A stretch of 64,000 bases of DNA from the NCBI GenBank assembly GCA_029718625.1, contig CM056377.1, positions 98,448,998-98,512,997 on the forward strand, given 5' to 3'. The DNA comes from Synaphobranchus kaupii (Eukaryota; Chordata; Actinopteri; Anguilliformes; Synaphobranchidae). How positions within the stretch are numbered: position 1 is the first letter of the stretch; each line of letters begins with the position of its first letter. The notes beneath the pieces are model-generated. The model was not told the DNA's origin. It searched no databases and worked only from the letters and a program-made list of their open reading frames with translations. Made by a program: the position numbers and the translations under genes. Below, piece after piece: positions 10,800 to 21,635 of the stretch.

Positions 10800-10956
10800 G
10801 TTTCGTTTTGTAGGAAACGCTTACATTAGAGATGGCCAAGTAGGCTACTTTTTTTACATTTTACCCATCACATGAAAGGCTAAGAAGAGCGCGCAGGGGG
10901 CTGATTTCGATCGATTTTCGATTTCGAATCGGTATCGTGACACCCCTAGTATATAC

Positions 10957-11027
10957 ATAATATGCATAAAATATGTAGCCTAATGTTTTTTACATGACAG
11001 CAATGTAGTACAGCCCTAAGGTGGTCG
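10957..11027. other. Spacer after hAT element
   Basis: Short AT-rich stretch; nothing recognised. Confidence 0.4.
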
Positions 11028-11225
11028 CTGTAGGGGACTTTGGCAAAATGTAACTCGTAAGGGTTAATCAGAAAACAGTTGTAGCATCATAACCAGGTAG
11101 GAAATTTATTTTCATAAACATATTTATAAAGATTTTGTAGAAAAAAATTAGGTGCCTAATAAAGCAAAAGTACATTGGGTACTGTACATAGTACATCTCA
11201 CAAAAAAATACGTTTTCAACGTAAA
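11028..11225 (+). repeat. Dispersed repeat segment X, copy 1
   Basis: Shares GGACTTTGGCAAAATGTAAC, GGGTTAATCAGAAAACAG and other ordered blocks with 35537-35760. Directly followed by an inverted Z segment. Non-coding in appearance; family unknown. Confidence 0.7.
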
Positions 11226-11440
11226 AAAATGCCAAGTTACTCACGCATAGCCAACAAAGCACTGTCTGTGTAAGTTCTTAATTCCAACTTGCAAAAACTA
11301 GGCCTGCCTTTAAAAGTATTGATATCAAAATGTGGCCAAGTTACAACTAACAATATTGCCTATCGTAGCTCACACTAATTAAACTAGCTCTATTCCAAAG
11401 CAATGCTATCCAAACTTTCCTAAATTATTTAATGCAACTT
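11221..11440 (-). repeat. Dispersed repeat segment Z, copy 2
   Basis: Reverse complement of 2065-2287 with a few small indels. Contiguity with segment X here, and the absence of X after Z at 2.3 kb, suggests a longer element of which each locus keeps a part. Confidence 0.75.
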
Positions 11441-11808
11441 GGCTGTTGCAACCTGTGTTTTTTCATCTTACCATCTCAAGAGAATGTGGTCAATGAAACT
11501 GTATGTGCCACATCAAACTGAAAGGACAGTAATTTATAGTGGAAATAATCTGAGATTCAGATGTGTTGCATTTACTACACTACATGGTACGTTTGAACAA
11601 TTGTCTGCATCCAGTGCTTTGGGTCTATGAAAAGCACATCATGAATAAAATGTATTATTATTATTATGTATTTATTGATGTATTTATTTATTTGGAATAT
11701 TTAGATTTATAGAAACCTGTGTGGTCCTACAGAGCCTAGACATTCTTGTGTTCACAAAATTCTGTTCACAAATAACATAACTACTATTTTGTTAACAAAT
11801 TAGTACTA
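11441..11808. other. Unrecognised AT-rich DNA
   Basis: TATTTATTTA-rich; no gene or repeat recognised. Confidence 0.4.
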
Positions 11809-12109
11809 CTAGTGCATTGCCCGTGCCTGTACAAAACATGCCCATTCGGAATGGGCCGATTGCTTAGCCCCCGGTATTGATGCTTGCAGCTTTCTCGAGA
11901 ACCGCTCATTCAATCAACTTCACAGTCGACACTGCACTTCCTTGGGTCCTGACCAATACACCTAGCGAATTTCAACTTCATACAGTGCCCAGTTGTCGAG
12001 CAAAGCAAAATACAGACACACAGACAGGATTTCTTCCTTTATAGTTAGATTTAAGTTTATCACAGACATCAGACACACAGTCTTCCTTTATAGTTAGATT
12101 TAAAGGGGA
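11809..12109 (+). repeat. Unclassified dispersed-looking repeat
   Basis: A GC-richer block (TAGTGCATTGCCCGTG onward) ending in CTTCCTTTATAGTTAGATTTA, whose last ~25 bases are repeated at 12084-12112 after a CAGACACA-rich linker. The layout resembles a repeat 3' tail, but I could not name the family. Confidence 0.35.
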
Positions 12110-12113
12110 CATG

Positions 12114-13010
12114 AAGCACTCGGTAAAGTGGCTCTGGTTCGTTAGCTTTTTACCTTAAATTAGACATTACCGTGCGTTAAAATCTCAAACCGACCCATAT
12201 TTGCTGGAAAAATAAGTTGAAATTAGCTTTTTTCCCACTAGGGCGCAGCCATCTTGGACCAACTGCCGTCGTGACGTCACTAGGTTGGTTGGTCTCTGCT
12301 GCTCAATGTATTCCTATGGGAAAATAGCTGACTTTCAGTGAGCTCAACGATGTATCGTGAGGAAAATATAAAACAAAAAACGCACAGACGGTATTTTTCT
12401 ATTGTCCTGAGATGCTCAAATGAGTATTACCGAAAAAAACTTAATTTAAAACTTAATTTCCAAGAACAGCTTCTGACCATACTACTGCTGTGGCCAGCCA
12501 GCAACTGCAGCGCCGCTGCATTGCCTTGATATATTAGTTAACAGTCTGCAAATATATACCTACCGTGACCTAGCATCACAAGCTAACGCTTATTTTCTAT
12601 AGGCAATATTAGCTAGACACGACTTTAGCTCACAAACCGTTTATCAGACCACAAACTTCTTCTGACCATACTAATGCTGTGGCCTGACGAGCCGGCAACT
12701 GCAGCGCCACTGCATTGCCTTGATAACGGTCCCTCTGCTGCCTTTGCTGCCACTCCTGCTCCTGCTCGCACTCCTGCTACTGTGCATTCTTGCAGGACTG
12801 CTGTGACAAGACCTGGGGACAGATGGCATGATATCAGTGATGAGGATGTGAAACTCCATCCGTTCCGCTTCTGTTCACAGAGGACCCCTGGAGCACCGCT
12901 TGACCTTCAGCAGGACTACAGCCCCCCAGAACTGTTCCAGTTGTTCTTCAGTATAGAGGCTGTCTGCATTCTCTGCCAGAGCACCAATAGTTATGCACAG
13001 CGGGTGTGAA
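12114..13010 (+). mobile_element. TTAA-type element remnant with piggyBac-like ORF
   Basis: Opens with TTAA (12110-12113) followed by AGGGGACATGAAG. A matching right end was not found, so the 3' boundary is set at the end of the coding remnant. The interior near 12490 and 12680 carries a short duplicated sequence (CTGTGGCC...GCAACTGCAGCGCC). Confidence 0.45.
12674..13009 (+). pseudogene. piggyBac transposase N-terminal fragment
   Basis: An open frame of 111 codons. The part from about residue 40 onward resembles the region leading into the DDE_Tnp_1_7 domain of piggyBac/PGBD proteins: a GDRWHDISDEDV acidic stretch, then YSPPELFQLFFS and an ILCQSTNSYA segment, which match the family's 'PLDLFxLFF ... 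ICxxTNxYA' signature. The frame stops there, so all three catalytic Asp residues are missing. The first ~40 codons (Ala/Pro-rich) have no recognised match. piggyBac transposases cut and paste at TTAA. No intact partner exists in this window. Confidence 0.6.
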
Positions 13011-13408
13011 CTCAAGGGTTGCAGACAGCATGGATTTATTTTGATGCATTTTTGGCACTGGAAACTAAACCAAGACTAAGAAATGGATTATCTCAGGTTC
13101 ATTCTAATTGACTCCTCATATGATGTATGTGCGCTTCAAATGAACAATAAAGCTGTGTTAATTTCAGCTTGGTTTGGATAGGTTTACTGCTCAAGTCCCC
13201 TCCCCTATAAGTTTCATACTTTGTACACATGCTGACAGGTTTGTGAATCAGAAAATGTAAAGTTTTACCTTAGTCACATCATTGACTCTCAGGGGTTCAC
13301 TGGTTGAACTTCATTTTTAATCAATTAACTTTAGGCATGATAATAAATGGTTGTCTTTAATTTAAGCCATTACTGGTGTTTGTGTAATGTTGATGTTGAT
13401 GTAATGTT
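13011..13408. other. Unrecognised DNA
   Basis: No gene recognised. AATAAAG at 13147 may be a relic polyadenylation signal. Confidence 0.4.
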
Positions 13409-13645
13409 GGGGCGGCAGTGTAGTATAATGGTTAAGGAACTGGCCTTGTAACCGAAAGGTTGCAGGTTCGATTCCCAGGTAGGACACTGCCGTTGTACCC
13501 TTGAGCAAGGTACTTAACCTGAATTGCTTCAGTATATATCCAGCTGTATAAATGGATAATATGTAAAAAACATGATAAAAAAGTTGTGTAAGTCGCTCTG
13601 GATAAGAGCGTCTGCTAAATGCCTATAATGTAATGTAATGTAATG
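13409..13645 (+). repeat. tRNA-derived SINE with L2-type tail (UnaSINE1-like)
   Basis: Head with A box TAGTATAATGGTTAAGG and B box GGTTCGATTCC. The tail has hairpin CGCTCT-GGATA-AGAGCG at 13594-13610, then TCTGCTAAATGCC and (TAATG)n. This is the tail shared by eel UnaSINE1 and its partner LINE UnaL2, whose reverse transcriptase recognises the hairpin. GTAATGTTG appears on both sides, possibly the target duplication, although it overlaps the tail repeat. Appears full length. Confidence 0.88.
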
Positions 13646-16340
13646 TTGACATCTGGAATTATAAAGCTTCAAAGAGAATGGTAAAAAATCATACCATTGC
13701 AAAAATAGGCTAAATTTTTCTTCCGCGCAAATTGGTTTAAAAAAATAAAATATGAATGGGAATATACTTCTATTAGGTTTTGCTTGTGTATCTATTTCTA
13801 GCATTGCCAATAATTGACACAATTTTTCAGAATTAAAAAAAAATAAAATTTAATATATTTTTTATGAAGAATTTTTTTTTCTTTTAATAATTTTACCGAA
13901 ATTAAAGATTAGATGTTTCTCATATTTTCAGTGTAAGGCCATGCTGATAAATGACATTTGTATAGCCTTTTTTGCTCATATTTTCCTGGGTTACCAATAA
14001 TTCTGGTGGGCACTGTATATTGTTGTTAATATTGATCTAACAGCTGATCATTCACTTTTATTACCCCATTACCAGATGTATCCACTCGCATATTACTTGC
14101 TATAATTAATACTGACAACGGGTAATCATCCAATAATTCATTTCATATGGCATTGTGATGGAAATAAGGAGTAGTAATTAATTGTGGTAATTACAATATT
14201 TACATATGTTGTGTTGAGTCCAACAACATATGGGAAATAAGACCGGGGTGTATACTACGAAGCCCATGACACCACACAAAGAGGGTGAAAACTAAAATCT
14301 TGTCCCATGATGCTCACAGTTCATATAAATGAGCTTTAAAATAATGTCCTTCATATTAATATATACCTTTATTTTAATCAATATTTTTATGTGCCCAACA
14401 ATGAGGAAATGCGAGCAGATTCAATACACCCTGTTGGCCACCTAGCCTCTTCAACCCTTTCAATGAACAATGGATGTGGTTTATCTATCTGGAAGGAAAA
14501 ATCTAAAAATATTAGGAATTTGCACAGAGGAAAACTAATATTTACTGAGGGAAAGAATAAATCATCCCAGCTGTCTCAAGGGATGATATAAACATTTTAC
14601 CACTGCACAAACCTGCTAGGGCATTGATATCCATTCAACATTGATCTATTCAATATTAACCATTTTAAACTAGTCTCATCTTAAACATTTTAAAGTCTCA
14701 TCTGTATCAATTACTAGAATTGATATTCTATATCTAGTTGTGCTGTAAATATGATATATTTAAGCAACCAAAGTTGACTCAAACAGTGAATTAATAAAAC
14801 AATACTCTCAATACAAAACTCTCAGTAGATCTGAGTGCCCCTCAAAAGTTACAAGTAATCCTGTTTATCTTTTTTCTCATTGATGTAATCTTGGGAAAAT
14901 TTTAATTTTCTTCTTTTTTAACTTGCATAGCAATCATATCTGTACCCCATTACTACGATAATAAAAAAAGTCCTATGATCAAGGTGCAGATATACAAGTG
15001 TTTGATTCATTATTGATGTGCTTGCATGCTAATTAGAAATCATTAAAAACAAAAACAAAAACATTTTGACTGGAATTTGTATAGTGATTTTGTACAGTAA
15101 AAATGTTAATGTATTCCTCCTGATGGTCTATCCAGATAATACGTTATCATTTTATGTAGTGATGCATGAATTCCACAGATGGGTACCTAACCCTCACCAT
15201 GCTAGTGCCAACTATGGCCTGCAGCGCATAATTGGCCTTATTGCTACCCTGGGACAGTCTCAAGTGGCAGAATATCCACTGTCTCACTGCACAATAGTGG
15301 CTTCTCTGGCCAAACAGACATCTGTGATCTGTCTGTGCCAGCTGTGTTAATTATGTTGTCCTCCGGTGCAATAACTGCAGAGCTCAGCTTCGGGATTGCT
15401 GAGAAGCTGAAGACTAATGTGCCAGTGTGAACCCCCCATAACTGAATAGATGTTACAGGGACTGGGCAGACCTTCGAGCATAAATGGACATTCCAAAATG
15501 TGAGCAAAGAAAATTAGGTCATTAAAAGTTAAGAAGTGAAATTACTCCCAACCCCCACCCTAGAATTGCAACTCTTTGAAATGTAAAGAGCTGTTAATTG
15601 TTCTCAATTAATCACTTTAAATGTCTATTGAGGGATGATTTACCCTCTGAATTGCACATTATGTCAGGAATAGCTTTGCATCCCATGAAAAATGAATGGC
15701 CCATATTCACACCCCAGAAGATTTAATCAAACAGATCTGGTCTCAGACAACTAATATTTTCATTTTCTGCAATGTACTATATGGGAAATGATTCCGTTAG
15801 AGGCTGCATTTTTATTTTTATTATAGACTGACGTAGAACAGGGTGTATATTGTATGTGGGAAAAACTTTACTTCAAAAACACAGAAAATTGCAGTGCACT
15901 AAGCAGAATTGCCTTAAAGTTTAAGTGGAAAAATTAAGCGAATGCCCTAAATTACCATGACCTGGTAGGTAATTAAAATTCTTGGTATTTTGAATGTGAA
16001 TTGCTTTTTATCAGTTTCATGTTCATGTCTGTAATGATTTAACATTAACATTTTCCACCTGTAAGCAATTTACATATTATTTCTTGAAGTTGATAAAGTA
16101 AAATGTGCTATTGATTTCAATTAAGCTTTAGATTTTTATGCAATGTACTCTCATTTTGCTTCTCATGTTTTGGCTACACACAATGTTTTATACTTGCCAA
16201 TTATTAAAGATGCAGTGCAATAAAAATAATCATAATTTAATAGTTATATAAAGTATGTAGAAGGAAAGAAAATAAATATTTTATTTTATTCAGTTGAGAT
16301 TGACATTTCTTATATAAGTAAGTGAAAGTTCTTATACTAC
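13646..16340. other. Long AT-rich stretch without recognised features
   Basis: No gene recognised on either strand; the frames are short and without domain resemblance. GGGGTGTATACTACGAAGCCC at 14245 resembles a DNA-transposon terminus but has no partner. Could be intergenic or intronic. Confidence 0.45.
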
Positions 16341-17386
16341 ACATTACAGGAAGTAATCTTTTTGATCTTTCGTATCTCACTGATAGATCCTACCAAGTCT
16401 CCTGGAAGGGTTCCGTCTCTGCTCCCCGTCCCCTGTCTTCAGGAGTCCCGCAGGGATCTGTACTGGGTCCTCTGCTGTTCTCTATGTATACTAAGTCTCT
16501 TGGCTCAGTAATCCATTCACATGGCTTCTCATACCATAGCTATGCTGACGATACTCAACTCTTCCTCTCTTTCCCTCCCTCTACCCCACAGGTTAAGGAG
16601 AGGATATCTGCTTGTCTGACTGACATCTCTGAGTGGATGGCTACCCATCACCTGAAGCTCAACCTTGACAAGACAGAGCTCCTCTTCATGCCATACAAGA
16701 CCTCCCCACTACGTGACCTCTCCATCACCGTTGATGGGACCGTGGTGGCTGCCTCCCGCTCTGCAAGGAACCTGGGGGTGGTCCTGGACGACCGGCTGGA
16801 CTTCAAAGAGCACATCAGGGCGACGGCACGGTCCTGCAGGTTCCTCCTGTACAACATCAGGAGGATTCGACCGTACCTGACCACCTACTCCACCCAGCTT
16901 CTTGTCCAGACCATGGTCACCTCACGCCTGGACTACTGCAACTCCCTGCTCACAAGCCTACCGGCCTGCGCCATTCTGCCTCTTCAACTGATCCAGAATG
17001 CAGCTGCCCGGCTTGTGTTCAACCTCCCGAAATTTTCCCATGTAACCCCCCTGCTGAGGTCTCTCCACTGGCTGCCAGTTGCAGCCAGGATCAGGTTCAA
17101 AGTTCTGACCCTGGCCTACACTGCAGCCAATAGGACAGGCCCCGCCTACCTGCAGGACTTAATCCAGAACTATGTTCCTGCTCGACCACTTCGCTCTTCT
17201 ACAGCAGGGCGACTGGCACTTCCCCCCCTCCGTGTCAAAGGCTCTCGCTTGTCCCGACTGCGGAGTTTTTCCACATTAGCACCTCAGTGGTGGAATGAAC
17301 TTCCCATTCCCCTACGTTCTACTCCAACCCTGCCTGCATTCCGTCGAGGCCTGAAGACACACCTCTTCAGACTCCACCTTGACTGA
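16322..17386 (+). pseudogene. LINE ORF2 reverse transcriptase, C-terminal half
   Basis: A 354-codon open frame. From about residue 14 it matches L2-clade reverse transcriptase: SYLTDRSYQVSW, SGVPQGSVLGPLLFS (fingers/palm), then YADDTQLF carrying the two catalytic Asp residues, followed by HHLKLNLDKTELL and NLGVVLDD (thumb), SRLDYCNSLL, FNLPKFSHVTPLL and a C-terminal FRRGLKTHLF. There is no in-frame stop, unusual here, yet the endonuclease and the N-terminal RT part are absent, so it cannot transpose. The first residues come from flanking DNA and the displayed Met is not native. The product would prime on nicked target DNA and copy RNA bearing the 3' hairpin found 290 bases downstream. Confidence 0.92.
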
Positions 17387-17727
17387 TATCCTCACCTAGG
17401 AATATCAGTTCCCTGTTCCCTGTGTTTTCCTGTCTGTTTATTATAGTTTATAATAGTATTTGGAATGGTTTATAATAGTATTTGGAATGGTTTATAATAG
17501 TATAGTTTATAATAGTATTTGGAATGGAAGTGTGGTGTTGCTGATTTGCCCACAGCTTACTGTGAACTACAGTCAACGTTCATTGCTAGGGATAGCTGCT
17601 ACATTATGCAAAGGATGTGCTTTGCCTTGTCTGTTCTGTAATGATGATGATGTCTCTATACGCACTTACTGTACGTCGCTTTGGATAAAGCGTCTGCTAA
17701 ATAAATGTAATGTAATGTAATGTAAAA
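16345..17727 (+). mobile_element. L2-clade LINE, 5' truncated (UnaL2-like)
   Basis: Contains the C-terminal half of ORF2, a 3' UTR with a short tandem repeat, and a 3' tail of hairpin CGCTTT-GGAT-AAAGCG (17677-17692), TCTGCTAAATAAA and (TGTAA)n. 5' truncation is the norm for LINE insertions. The tail matches that of the SINE at 13.4 kb, which makes this class of LINE its probable mobilising partner. No target duplication was identified. Confidence 0.9.
17446..17526 (+). repeat. Short tandem repeat in LINE 3' UTR
   Basis: Imperfect ~23 bp units of TTTATAATAGTATTTGGAATGG, about three and a half copies, one shortened. Confidence 0.85.
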
Positions 17728-17825
17728 TGCTTGTGTAGCACTATGGCAATTTACACTAATTAATGATGGACCCAGTTGGTGGGCTGCCTGGTGAAATTAA
17801 TATCCATTACAGGGAAGACACACCA
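17728..17825. other. Spacer between LINE and LTR
   Basis: Nothing recognised; ends in CACCA, the candidate target duplication of the next LTR. Confidence 0.4.
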
Positions 17826-18545
17826 TGTTATGGTTTGGCAGCCTCTCTATTTTCTACGGCCGTTCTCCCTCAGAGCCGCATGAGGGCGCTGTTGCAGTAC
17901 TTTTCCACTGTCCGTGCCGTGCTTTCCCTTCTACTCAGCACTTATCCAGCGCACCTGTTTTAGGTTTCCTGCTGCCTATTTAAGCTCTGTGCTTCCGTTT
18001 TCCGGGGCTTCTGTGTTGTCTTCGTTTTGACACGTAGCCGGTAAAGGGTATAGGAGTTAGGCAACTAAAGGTGACCACTTTGCCCCATCGCTTTGCTTTG
18101 GTGTAACGCGGGACTGGCCTTTTGGTACATTAGAGTTTCTTTTAGGGTTTTGCTTTCTCTTTTGTATTTTGCCGTCCTTCATTCTGGTTTTCCTTTTCTA
18201 GTCCCTCTGAGACTGTTTTTGTCTTTACCATTTCTTTTCTGCCTCTTATTGACTGCTCTCTCGTATTGAGAGTGAGAGGCCTTTTCTCATCTACACTCTA
18301 GCCTACAAGGCTATTTCGACCAGTTATTCGGGTCGCTTTATTTTCTATTTCCCTTACCTCTCTTATTAGTGCTCTCTCTTATTGAGTGAGAGGCGTTACG
18401 TCGGGAGTTTTGTTTCCCTATTCTTTATTTTATTCCTTCTCTTTTTGCGGAAGCCTTTCCGTTCTAGTGGTTTCCACGACGTGGACTTTTAGACTCCCCT
18501 CTGTCGCGTCTGGTCCTCTGAACCATGGACTCCCCCCATTATACA
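17826..18545 (+). mobile_element. Gypsy-type solo LTR (LTR-B)
   Basis: Begins TGTTATGG and ends CCCATTATACA. The string ACACCATG lies at both boundaries (17820-17827, 18543-18550), consistent with a ~5 bp target duplication (CACCA) although the exact end is ambiguous by two bases. Landmarks: CACCTGTTT 17952-17960, TATA-like CTATTTAAG 17976-17984, GGTAAAGGGTATAGGA 18040-18055. The 3' half is pyrimidine-rich, like LTR-C. No internal gypsy genes adjoin it. Confidence 0.8.
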
Positions 18546-19000
18546 CCATGCATGTCAGACCTCCAGCAGCTCTTGTGTTTAAGCTTTTCAAAATATCTTG
18601 CCAGCTATTTGGCTTATAGGTTTTTTTAGTAGCCTTTTATAGCTTTTTTTTTGTTGCACGCAAGAAGGTGTAGCCTCTGTCCAGTCGGTTTGCTTGCTGG
18701 CTAGCTGTTATTCATTATGTAACCAATGCTAGCAACCAATCTGTACCAAAATTATATTGGCTCATTTCTGGAAAGCTTTTCAAAATACCTTTCTTTTGAC
18801 TTTGTGCCAAAAGAAATTCAACTCCATTTGAATGAGGATGTTTTTCTGATGATACCGAATGAGGTCCAAATGAGGAATGTTCATCTGAATCAGCTTTGAC
18901 CGATACAACTTCCATGCATGTATGATTGTGTTCTAAAATGCCAATATCCAATATCACACCTGTTGAGACACAGGATACATGTTTTCTAATGCTTGCAATA
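18546..19000. other. Unrecognised DNA
   Basis: No gene or repeat recognised. Confidence 0.4.
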
Positions 19001-19002
19001 TA

Positions 19003-19543
19003 CACTGCCTGGCCAAAAAAAAAGTCGCACTCTAATATTTCGTTGGACCACCTTTAGCTTTGATTACGGCGCACATTCGTCGTGGCATTGTTTCGACAAC
19101 CTTATGCAACGTCACAACATTTATTTCCGTCCAGAGTTGCATTCATTTTTGGCCGAGATGTTGTATTGACGACGGGAGAGTCAAACCACTCCGTAAAGTC
19201 TTCTCCAGCACATCCCAAAGACTTTCAATAGGGTTAATGCCAGGATTCTGGTGGCCAATTCATGTGTGAAAATGATTCCTCATGCTGCCTGAACCACTCT
19301 TTCACAATTTGAGCCAGATGAATCTTGGCATTGTCGTCCTGGAATATGCCCATTGATGGGATAACCTGGTCATTCAGTACATTCAGGTACTCAGCTGACT
19401 TCATTTTATTGCTGCATAACATTGCTGAGTCTAGACCTGACCAATTGAAATAACCCCAGATCATAACACGGCCTCCAGAGGCTTGTACAGTGGGCACTAT
19501 GCATGACGGGTGCAACAGCGACTTTTTTTTTGGCCAGGCAGTG
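19003..19543 (-). mobile_element. Tc1-like element, internally deleted
   Basis: A 541 bp element flanked by TA (19001-19002, 19544-19545) with termini CACTGCCTGGCCAAAAAA and the inverse TTTTTTGGCCAGGCAGTG. The transposase gene runs on the minus strand and keeps only its C-terminal half. Non-autonomous. Confidence 0.92.
19040..19510 (-). pseudogene. Tc1 transposase C-terminal fragment
   Basis: Minus-strand translation shows a Tc1 DDE catalytic region: [10 protein letters not shown], then a [19 protein letters not shown] block, then FQDDNAKIH carrying the second catalytic Asp, then [10 protein letters not shown] where the family reads [13 protein letters not shown]. The stretch with the catalytic Glu is disrupted and followed by stops and frame changes. 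The DNA-binding half and the first catalytic Asp were lost in the internal deletion. The protein would have cut at the element ends and integrated at TA. Too damaged to act. Confidence 0.85.
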
Positions 19544-19545
19544 TA

Positions 19546-20144
19546 GTTGCATGGCCAACAGCAATAATTTGTTTGTGTGGCCTGGAACTTGCATCGAGGT
19601 TCACACATCATCAAGGTTTATAGAAAAGGCTTACAAATCAGACCATGGGTATGGAATTTCACCTTTGCAAAATTTCTGTATGAATCATTTTGTGTGAACA
19701 TTTTATAACTGAGGCCCCAAATTTCTTCACAAGGACAGAAATTTTCCTCACTGTAGATTTCCTCCCCAGAGCACATTTCATCTACAAAGAAGTTCTGTCT
19801 GTAGCACATTTCATCAGTAGAGCATACAGCACATTTTGATTGAAACTGATAGTTGATCTTCACATAACTCCTCGCAGCATGATTGGCCAATCTGGTTGCA
19901 GATGATTGGCCAATCCAAATTGGGGTGGGAATTGGAGACACTCAGGCCCACTTTGCATGCCAAATTTATTTTTTAAAAATACATAAAAGAAATGTGAGTG
20001 TGTGTGGGGCGGGGGCAATGTGTGTCCCCTTTCCTCCATAGCAGGATATTTTCTTAACCCCTTGCCTAGCACCACCTTTTTTGAACACAAACCCGGAAAC
20101 AAAATGGTTACTGTTCTTGAACCCCTATGACTACAGGCATAATC
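19546..20144. other. Unrecognised DNA
   Basis: No gene recognised. TTAACCCCTTGCC at 20055 resembles a piggyBac-type terminus but has no convincing partner. Confidence 0.35.
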
Positions 20145-20147
20145 CTT

Positions 20148-20654
20148 GGGTGAATTCCAATCACTTATTTTATCCGTACTCTTCTCCTCTGTCCTCGCCT
20201 GACACGGAAATCGATCGATCTTCGCCATCTTTAAGGACATTCCAAACCGCTAAATGCTCCTCGGAGGATCGAGGAGTGGGGAACGATGAGGCTCCTGGAG
20301 GATGCTTCAGTGAGCCTTTGCGGAAGCCTTTTCTCGGAACGCGTGACGTGTATAAATTATCCACCACTCTCTACATCTGCCACGTAGCAGGCACACCCCT
20401 ACACAAATGCAATTTTACCGTTCCTTTCCATTTATTAAAAAACATTATAGTGAAGCACATAAGCATAATATGATGCTAACGCTTGACTGAGCAAGGATGT
20501 TCCATTTGCCTAATGCATGTTGCCTCGATTCCTCCATCCTCATATCTGATCCTTGCATCCTTTCCTCGCATCCTCTATTGGGCGGCACTACGGAGCAAGG
20601 AAAGGACGTGAGGAAAGGATGCAAGGAGTAAAAATAAGCGATTGGAATCCACCC
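20148..20654. mobile_element. TIR element with 3 bp duplication (Harbinger-like MITE)
   Basis: A 507 bp element with termini GGGTGAATTCCAATCACTTA and the inverse of GGGTGGATTCCAATCGCTTA, flanked by CTT on both sides (20145-20147, 20655-20657). A 3 bp duplication and GGG termini suggest PIF/Harbinger, but the usual TWA target is not seen. CCTCG/GGATGC-type motifs recur inside in both orientations. No coding region. Confidence 0.75.
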
Positions 20655-20657
20655 CTT

Positions 20658-21631
20658 GTCTCTTCTGTATGGAATGAGAAATGTGCCACTACAATCTGAA
20701 TTTTAATTTTGCAAATCAAAGTTTTTATGCCTTAATTTGAAATTGTAAATGAGGTTTTCAATCAAACTGTATTTTGTATTTTTTTTTTTCAAAATTATAT
20801 TCCATAGCTTGAATTGGTGTGTAAGGTTTCAAATTCAATTTAAAATAATTAAATAATTAAATAATTTAAAAATTCTAATTTCTCAAATTCAGTTCTTCAT
20901 ATTCAGACTAAAATTCAAACACTACATCCGGGGACTTAGGAAAAGCAAACGATCACAGATTTGATCGTTGCCATTTCAGCCAATGAGCAGTCAAGTTCAG
21001 GACAAGTTTAAGTTCAGTAAAGGGATGATTGCCCGGCAGAAGGTTTGTGACAACCTGAGAGGACTGCACTGCAGGAGAGAAGAGAGAGAAGCAGGAGAGA
21101 AATTGGGCATTTTATTCATTGATTTAAGGTAAGGGAACAGTTGATACACTAAGAATATGTTGCACTTAAATTGACGTTAGTGAATATATCATACTATCTA
21201 CAAAGCGTTTTGCTGTTTAGGCTAGAGTAGGCTAACAGTTAGCTACCTGGCTAACAAGTGATGGCTTACCAAAGTTAATGTTAGCCGATGGCTAATGCTA
21301 GCCAGCTAATGTTAGTTAGCTAGTGTGAACAGCCTGCAGTTTAACATTTTAGTTAACGTTAGCTTACATAAACAAATCAAACATGTTGCTCTCCGTTAGT
21401 ATGCGATTGTTTTGGTATTATCAGTAACCCCCCTCTGCCCCTAATACCCTCTCTACTATTGGCCCTGGCCCCCTCTGCCCATAATGCCCTCTCTACCATT
21501 ATTGCTATGACAGCACAATGAGCAATTCACACGTGTTAGACTTGGCAAGCAAACTCACTCACATTTTCTTCAGAAAATTTAACCTTTTCTAGTTATGATT
21601 GTTGTTGAAGTCTGATGTCTCTGAAAACATC
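20658..21631. other. Unrecognised DNA with GCTAAC-rich patch
   Basis: 20700-20900 is very AT-rich. 21230-21380 is dense in GCTAAC/GTTAGC words that are self-complementary. No gene seen. Confidence 0.4.
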
Positions 21632-21635
21632 TTAA

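Larger units (their letters stand above)
9513..10948 (-). mobile_element. hAT element with 8 bp target duplication
   Basis: A 1436 bp element with termini TAGGGGTGTCACGAT and ATCGTGACACCCCTA, flanked on both sides by GTATATAC (9505-9512, 10949-10956), the 8 bp duplication typical of hAT transposons. The minus strand encodes the N-terminal BED finger of a transposase; the catalytic and dimerisation regions are deleted. A second, smaller hAT element (9943-10304) is inserted in its coding region. Non-autonomous in its present form. Confidence 0.92.

Noticed and set aside
10603..10875. 90-codon plus-strand frame
   Set aside because: Antisense shadow of the hAT BED-finger frame.
16648..16884. Open frames overlapping the LINE RT in other frames
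   Set aside because: Shadows of the GC-rich RT coding sequence, with no domain resemblance.
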